Below, in pieces: positions 59,824 through 64,000 of a DNA stretch of 64,000 nucleotides (its first letter is position 1; each line of letters opens with the position of its first letter). Origin of the DNA: Paeniglutamicibacter quisquiliarum. Lineage in GTDB: Bacteria; Actinomycetota; Actinomycetes; Actinomycetales; Micrococcaceae. A model generated the notes under the pieces. It did not search any database and was not told the DNA's origin. It saw nothing but the letters and a program-made list of their open reading frames with translations. Made by a program: the position numbers and the translations under genes. The stretch covers positions 62,001 through 126,000 of the forward strand of contig NZ_JAHRED010000010.1 of NCBI RefSeq assembly GCF_019084045.1. The letters run 5' to 3'.

Positions 59824-59891
59824 GCCACCCGCGTTCCCGAAACAACGCCGAAATATGGGGGACACCTTCCTTTTACCTCCAGGCGAATTCG

Positions 59892-59907
59892 GTAACCGCC
59901 ACGAAAC
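59892..59907 (+). promoter_or_regulatory. GlnR-type box upstream of amtB
   Basis: GTAAC-N6-GAAAC matches the gTnAC-N6-GaAAC half-pair known for actinobacterial GlnR sites. It lies 85 nt before the amtB ATG. A second GTAAC lies at 59924-59928. Nitrogen control of amtB-glnK would make sense. GlnR binding is inferred. Confidence 0.5.
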
Positions 59908-59992
59908 GGTTGGTCGTGTTGGACGTAACACCGTCAGGGAATCCTTGAATCAGTCGGGAAACACTCGCAAACGATTCAGGGAGGCGTTAGAC

Positions 59993-61306
59993 ATGGAGCT
60001 AACAACGACTCAGGTATGGATGATGGTGTGCGCCGCACTCGTCCTGCTGATGACCCCGGCACTGGCATTCTTCTACGGCGGAATGACCCGGGCCAAGAGC
60101 GTACTGAACATGATGATGATGAGCTTTTCGGCCATCGCGCTCGTCACCGTGGTGTGGGTGCTTTGGGGCAACTCCATTTCGGGCGGCGGCGCGAACGTTG
60201 CCGGCTTGTTCGGAAACCCCGCAGACGGTTTCGGGATGGGATCAATGCTCGGCACCGATGGCTTCATCGCCGCCGGGTACGGAGCGACCTTCGCGATCAT
60301 CACCGTTGCGCTGATTTCCGGCGCCATTGCCGACCGTGCCAAGTTCAGCGCCTGGATGGTTTTCGTCCCCGTCTGGGTGACCCTCGTCTACGCCCCCATC
60401 GCCTTCTGGATCTGGGGCGGCGGCATCCTCGGTGAGGACGGGGCCATCGGCTCCGTGGTCGGGGAGGCCATCGACTTCGCCGGCGGCACCGTGGTCCACA
60501 TCAACGCCGGCGTGGCGGGCCTGATCCTCGCACTCATCCTCGGCAAGCGCCGCGGCTTTGCCAAGGATCCCAGCCAGCGCCCGCACAACATCCCCTTCGT
60601 CATGCTCGGTGCCGCCCTGCTCTGGTTCGGCTGGTTCGGGTTCAACGGCGGAGCGGCCAGCACCGCCGAGGAAGCCGGCCTGATTTGGGTCAACACGCTC
60701 GCAGCCCCTTCGGCCGCACTGCTGGGCTGGCTCGTGGTTGAACGCATCCGCGACGGGCACAGCACCTCCCTGGGAGCGGCATCGGGCATCGTCGCGGGAC
60801 TGGTGGCCATCACCCCCGCCTGCGCCAACATCAGCCCGGTCGCTGCGATCGGCCTTGGCCTTCTTGCCGGCGTTGCCTCCGCCCTCGCGGTGGGGCTGAA
60901 GTACCGCTGGGGCTACGACGACTCCCTGGACGTGGTCGGTGTGCACCTGGTTTCGGGGATCATCGGCACCCTCGCCCTGGGCTTCGTTGCCCTTCCAGTT
61001 GACGGCGAGGGCGGCGGCCTGTTCTACGGCGGCGGACTCGCCCAGCTCTGGGCCCAGATCGTTGCCTGCGTCGTGGTCATGGCCTTCACGGCCATCATGA
61101 CAACCATCATCGGCCTGGCAATCCACAAGTTCATGGGCTTCCGCATCAGCACCGAAGAGGAAATCGCCGGCATCGACCTGATGCAGCACGCCGAAACCGG
61201 TTACGAGTTCGGCGGCCTGGGCACCGGCGGAACCTTCGTTCCGCACCCGGCCACCTCCGCACACCTGAAGTCCGCAGACCGAGCCAAGGAAGAGGTCAAG
61301 GCATGA
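59993..61306 (+). CDS. amtB: Ammonium transporter
   Basis: AmtB carries ammonium across the membrane under nitrogen limitation. The 437-residue protein has 11 predicted helices: WMMVCAALVLLMTPALAFFYGGMTRAKSVLNMMMMSF, FDFAGGTVVHINAGVAGL (the first pore His), WFGWFGFNGGAA, and GVHLVSGIIGTLALGFVALP (the second pore His). I start at the ATG at 59993 (MELTTTQVW), with GGGAGG about 7 nt upstream. A longer frame would start in the preceding terminator. It overlaps glnK by 4 nt (ATGA). GlnK blocks AmtB when nitrogen is plentiful, so the pair works as a unit. Confidence 0.95.
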   Translation: MELTTTQVWMMVCAALVLLMTPALAFFYGGMTRAKSVLNMMMMSFSAIALVTVVWVLWGNSISGGGANVAGLFGNPADGFGMGSMLGTDGFIAAGYGATFAIITVALISGAIADRAKFSAWMVFVPVWVTLVYAPIAFWIWGGGILGEDGAIGSVVGEAIDFAGGTVVHINAGVAGLILALILGKRRGFAKDPSQRPHNIPFVMLGAALLWFGWFGFNGGAASTAEEAGLIWVNTLAAPSAALLGWLVVERIRDGHSTSLGAASGIVAGLVAITPACANISPVAAIGLGLLAGVASALAVGLKYRWGYDDSLDVVGVHLVSGIIGTLALGFVALPVDGEGGGLFYGGGLAQLWAQIVACVVVMAFTAIMTTIIGLAIHKFMGFRISTEEEIAGIDLMQHAETGYEFGGLGTGGTFVPHPATSAHLKSADRAKEEVKA

Positions 61307-61641
61307 AACTCGTGACAGCCATCATCCGGCCCGAAAAGACCGACGAGATCCGCGACGCGCTTGAATCCTACGGCGTCCAGGGAATGACCATTAGCCAGGC
61401 CAGTGGTTACGGCCGGCAGCGCGGCCACACCCAGGTTTACCGCGGGGCGGAATACACGGTCGACCTGCTCCCCAAGGTTCGCCTCGAGATCCTGGTGGAA
61501 GAGAGCACCTGCGACGACATCCTTGACGTTCTGATCTCCACCGCCAACACCGGCAGCGCCGGGGACGGGAAGATCTGGGTGACCCATGTTGAGGAAGTGA
61601 TCCGGGTCCGCACCGGAGAACGCGGCCTGGCCGCTGTCTAG
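61303..61641 (+). CDS. glnK: Nitrogen regulatory protein P-II
   Basis: This is a trimeric P-II signal protein of 112 residues. The T-loop reads GHTQVYRGAEYTVDLLPK, with the modifiable Tyr in AEYTVD. It starts MKLVTAIIRPEKTDEIRDAL. The C-terminal GKIWVTHVEEVIRVRTGERG contacts ATP/ADP. In actinobacteria this Tyr is adenylylated by GlnD. glnD, which usually follows, is not found in this window: a terminator and a convergent muramidase gene follow instead. Confidence 0.95.
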   Translation: MKLVTAIIRPEKTDEIRDALESYGVQGMTISQASGYGRQRGHTQVYRGAEYTVDLLPKVRLEILVEESTCDDILDVLISTANTGSAGDGKIWVTHVEEVIRVRTGERGLAAV

Positions 61642-61669
61642 GCGGGCGCCACCTGGAATTGAGCGCCTG

Positions 61670-61706
61670 CGACAAGGCCCCAACCAAATTGGTTGGGGCC
61701 TTGTCG
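61670..61706. terminator. Bidirectional terminator between glnK and the muramidase gene
   Basis: CGACAAGGCCCCAACC (61670-61685) pairs perfectly with 61691-61706 around AAATT. It lies between two convergent genes. Confidence 0.8.
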
Positions 61707-61788
61707 CCGTCGGGGAAGAAAATGATTCCGGGCCGCGGACCAGGACAATTCCGATCATGCGCCGCTTGCCCGGCGGAAGACGGCGCCG

Positions 61789-64000
61789 TCAGCAGACGTT
61801 CGGCGTCCCATCCGCGCGGTAGGCGACCGTCGAGTCCAGCACCAGCGGGCCGCCGAGCAGCACGTTGGTCCAGCCCTTCATCGAGACCAATGCGTTGGAC
61901 ACCGAGGACGGGAGGCAAGTCTTCTGGGCCAGCAGCAACGGTGCCCCGTTGTACCCGGCGGCCACGGCCCCGGTGAGGCCGTCAGGGAAACGGGCCCCGG
62001 TGGCAATGAACTGGCGCTGGGACCCGCGGGACCAGAAGGCCTTGGCGATGAGCGCGCTGGTGTCGTACAGGGTCCTGCCCCCGTACCGGATCACCGTTGC
62101 GTTCGGCACCGCACGGCGCACCTGTGCCTCCGCCTCGGCGGAAATGGCCAGCGGTCCGCCGGCCAGGTACACGCGGGCGGGATTGAGCCGCTTGAGGCTG
62201 GCCAGCGTCGTGGCCGGGACAGCGGACTGTGCGGTCAGCAGCATCGGGGCCCTGCGTCCGGCGGCCACCGCGGCAAGCGACATGGCGTCCTCGAAGCGCT
62301 GGCCGGTTGCGAGGAAGACCGCCGGGGCCGAGGACCAGTTGGCGGCGATTTTTGAGCTGGTGTCATAGAGGGAATTGCCCCATACCCGGGTGACCGGTCC
62401 ATACGCCTTCAGCTTCGTCACGGTCGCGTCACTGATGGCGATCGGGCCCCCTAAGACCAAGATGTTCTGGGGATTCAGGCGTTGAAGCTCGGCGGCGACC
62501 GAGGAGGGGATCGACCCCTTCTTGATCAGCAGCAGCGGCGCTTTTTTCAGCGTCGCCAAGGGGGATCCGGCAAGTGCGTCGGGGAAGTTCTCGCCGGAGG
62601 CAACGACCACGGTCGAGGTCGTCGAGGGGAAGGTCCGTCGCGAGATCGCCACGGGCGTGTCGTAGAGCGTGGCACCGTAGAGACGGACCGGGGCAAGGCG
62701 CGTTGGCGGCACGTAGTTGCCGAGGTAGCTGGTGAGCAAGCGGTACGGGGTGGAGCGCCGGTTGCGCGCGAAGTCGCGCAGGGAAGTCAGGTCGCCGTTC
62801 CACACGTTGGCGTCCACGTCCTTGTCCGGTCCGATCAGATCGGCGTTGGACGCGTACTGCCAGATGTTGAATGTCGTCCAGCCCTCGGGCAGCTCGCGCG
62901 GGTTCTTGGGAACCTCCGCGGTGGGGAACACCGAGACATGCAGCGGCCAGCCCTTGAAGGCCGTGGAGTCGCCGGTGCACTTGTCCCACCAGGACTGGGC
63001 GGTGTAGATCATGGGCAGGCGCCCGGTCGCCGCCTTGACGGTGTTCCCGAAGTCGCTGATCCAGGTGACCAGCTGGGCAGGCGTCATGCCGTAGCAGACG
63101 TTGCCCTTGCCTGCGGAGTAGGCGGTTGCCGTGTACGGGTTCCACTCGATGTCCAGCAGGGGCGGAAGAGTCTTTTCGTCGGCGGTCCAGCCGCCGCCGT
63201 TGGCCAGGAACTGCTTGGCCTGGGCGGCTCCCGAGGAGTGGGCCGGCATGGCGAAGTGGTAGGCGCCGCGCATCAACCCCTGGTTGGCGGAGCCGGTGTA
63301 GTTCTGGGCGAACTTGGGATCCTTGAACAGCGTGGTGGGCCAGGACTGGGTTGCCTTGATGTAGGCAAAGCGGGCACCCTTGCCCCAGGCATGGGCCCAA
63401 TCGACGTCACCCTGGTGGTGGGAGACGTCGACGCCGAGGACTCCCGGCGGTCGCCAGGTGCGCAGGTCCTCGCGCGACGCGGGGACCGACACCCCCGCGG
63501 GTGTGGCCTCGAATGCGGCACCGGTGGTGGAAATGCCCGCCGGGAAGGCACCTCCGCGTTCAAGGGCCGCACCCGAGGCAGTGGGGCTAGTCTCGGAGGA
63601 CGGTTCGGTCTCTGTGCCGGGGGCGTCCAACTGTTCCGGCGAAGTCGCGGCCAGCTCCTCGGTGGCGGCAGCCAGTGACTCCAGTTCCGCCAGGGTAGGG
63701 GCCTTCGGGTCGCCGGATTCCTCGATGCGCCGCTGGCCCTGGCCGAGCTGGGCATCCAGGGCCTGGATTCCAACGGCCGTGAGTGCCTGCTCTGACAACT
63801 CGACACGCTCGGGGGCGGTGAGCTTGGCCGCGGACTTTAGTTCCGTGCGGATGTCCTTGGCGGCCACGGCGGCTGCCCCGGGATTGACGTCCGGGACATC
63901 GAGGTCCTTGGTGGCCGGCTTGAGGGCCGATTCCAGCAGCGTTGCGGCACCCGATTCCGGAGGCGGCTTCTGGCCTGGTGCCTTGGACGTGGTGGTACCG
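61789..64000 (-). CDS. GH25 muramidase with C-terminal cell-wall-binding repeats, 5' end beyond the window
   Basis: This is a secreted lysozyme-type enzyme; at least 736 residues are visible, and the signal peptide lies beyond base 64000. The frame is open to the window edge. The GTG at 63867 is internal and not the start. An Ala/Glu/Pro-rich region comes first. The GH25 domain (starting near VLGVDVSHHQGDVDWAHAW) shows FAYIKATQ, GAYHFAMPAHSSGAAQAKQFL, PLLDIEWNPY (catalytic acid region), IYTAQSWWDKC and FNIWQYASNA. Three CW_binding_2 repeats follow, each about 90 residues, with the pattern RxxGxxLYDT ... VFLATGxxFxDAxS/AGxxA ... VLGGPxAIS. The C-terminus is Cys. It would remodel peptidoglycan or lyse cells outside the membrane. 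Confidence 0.92.
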   Translation of the reverse strand, partial: GTTTSKAPGQKPPPESGAATLLESALKPATKDLDVPDVNPGAAAVAAKDIRTELKSAAKLTAPERVELSEQALTAVGIQALDAQLGQGQRRIEESGDPKAPTLAELESLAAATEELAATSPEQLDAPGTETEPSSETSPTASGAALERGGAFPAGISTTGAAFEATPAGVSVPASREDLRTWRPPGVLGVDVSHHQGDVDWAHAWGKGARFAYIKATQSWPTTLFKDPKFAQNYTGSANQGLMRGAYHFAMPAHSSGAAQAKQFLANGGGWTADEKTLPPLLDIEWNPYTATAYSAGKGNVCYGMTPAQLVTWISDFGNTVKAATGRLPMIYTAQSWWDKCTGDSTAFKGWPLHVSVFPTAEVPKNPRELPEGWTTFNIWQYASNADLIGPDKDVDANVWNGDLTSLRDFARNRRSTPYRLLTSYLGNYVPPTRLAPVRLYGATLYDTPVAISRRTFPSTTSTVVVASGENFPDALAGSPLATLKKAPLLLIKKGSIPSSVAAELQRLNPQNILVLGGPIAISDATVTKLKAYGPVTRVWGNSLYDTSSKIAANWSSAPAVFLATGQRFEDAMSLAAVAAGRRAPMLLTAQSAVPATTLASLKRLNPARVYLAGGPLAISAEAEAQVRRAVPNATVIRYGGRTLYDTSALIAKAFWSRGSQRQFIATGARFPDGLTGAVAAGYNGAPLLLAQKTCLPSSVSNALVSMKGWTNVLLGGPLVLDSTVAYRADGTPNVC

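Noticed and set aside
59993-61641. AmtR-type control of amtB
   Set aside because: No sequence resembling the corynebacterial AmtR box was seen upstream. The visible repeat fits the GlnR pattern better.
62482-63678. A 398-codon plus-strand frame inside the muramidase gene
   Set aside because: The opposite strand encodes GH25 and CW_binding_2 motifs in order. The plus frame gives a low-complexity Gly/Val/Arg product.

Overview
This 64 kb window is chromosomal DNA from a high-GC actinobacterium, most likely a member of the Micrococcaceae (Arthrobacter or a close relative). The evidence is the protein families, frequent GTG/TTG starts, ATGA/GTGA gene overlaps, apparent leaderless transcripts and a familiar actinobacterial gene order. 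I see no rRNA, prophage, insertion sequence, integrase or CRISPR array.

The backbone follows the order I recall for Mycobacterium tuberculosis Rv2995c-Rv2919c: leuB, (ilvE, galE), FAH-family hydrolase, gltX, tRNA-Gln/tRNA-Glu, an IclR regulator divergent from leuCD, gpsA-ddl, a DUF3515 lipoprotein, a DAK2 protein, recG, rsmD, coaD, then yceD (DUF177), rnc, mutM, smc, ftsY, amtB, glnK. Lineage-specific blocks are set into this backbone.

Layout. 1-1.65 kb: a NarL-type two-component system on the minus strand. 1.7-8.5 kb: leuB, ilvE, galE, a FAH-family hydrolase, gltX and a HAD phosphatase. 8.5-9 kb: a tRNA array (Gln, Glu, Glu). 9-13.5 kb: a tandem pair of dynamin-like GTPases overlapping thiL. 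13.5-21 kb: an LtbR-like IclR regulator divergent from leuCD, then murA and plsC-gpsA-ddl. 21-29 kb: DUF3515 lipoprotein, LCP ligase, DAK2 protein, recG, rsmD, a spermidine-synthase-like methyltransferase, an aminotransferase and coaD. 29-45 kb: a teichoic-acid-type cell wall glycopolymer locus made up of galU, LCP ligase, a two-component ABC exporter, GT2 enzymes, a CDP-alcohol phosphotransferase, tagD, an SGNH acyltransferase, a TagB-like enzyme, a Stealth-family phosphotransferase and a two-domain TagF. 45-52 kb: yceD-rpmF-rnc-mutM, a serine hydrolase, smc. 52-56 kb: a GT2, a pyruvyltransferase and an MFS exporter lying between smc and ftsY. 56.4-61.7 kb: ftsY, a second SGNH acyltransferase, amtB-glnK. 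61.8-64 kb: the 3' part of a secreted GH25 muramidase with cell-wall-binding repeats.

How the genes fit together. LeuB, LeuCD and IlvE act in leucine and branched-chain amino acid synthesis, and matching operators suggest that LtbR ties leuB to leuCD. MurA, Ddl, PlsC and GpsA supply peptidoglycan and phospholipid precursors. GalU and GalE supply UDP-sugars. TagD and the TagF/TagB-like enzymes would build and extend a glycerol-phosphate polymer, the ABC pair would export it, LCP proteins would attach it to peptidoglycan, and acyl- and pyruvyltransferases would decorate it.

The observations I rate highest are: a perfect 17-bp hairpin inside the 5' coding region of rnc, which may be an RNase III autoregulation site; near-identical operators upstream of leuB and between ltbR and leuC; a likely AUU or AUC start codon for yceD; paired GAAA-tetraloop hairpins in the tRNA array; and an envelope-polymer locus at the coaD-yceD interval, where mycobacteria carry their PDIM lipid locus.
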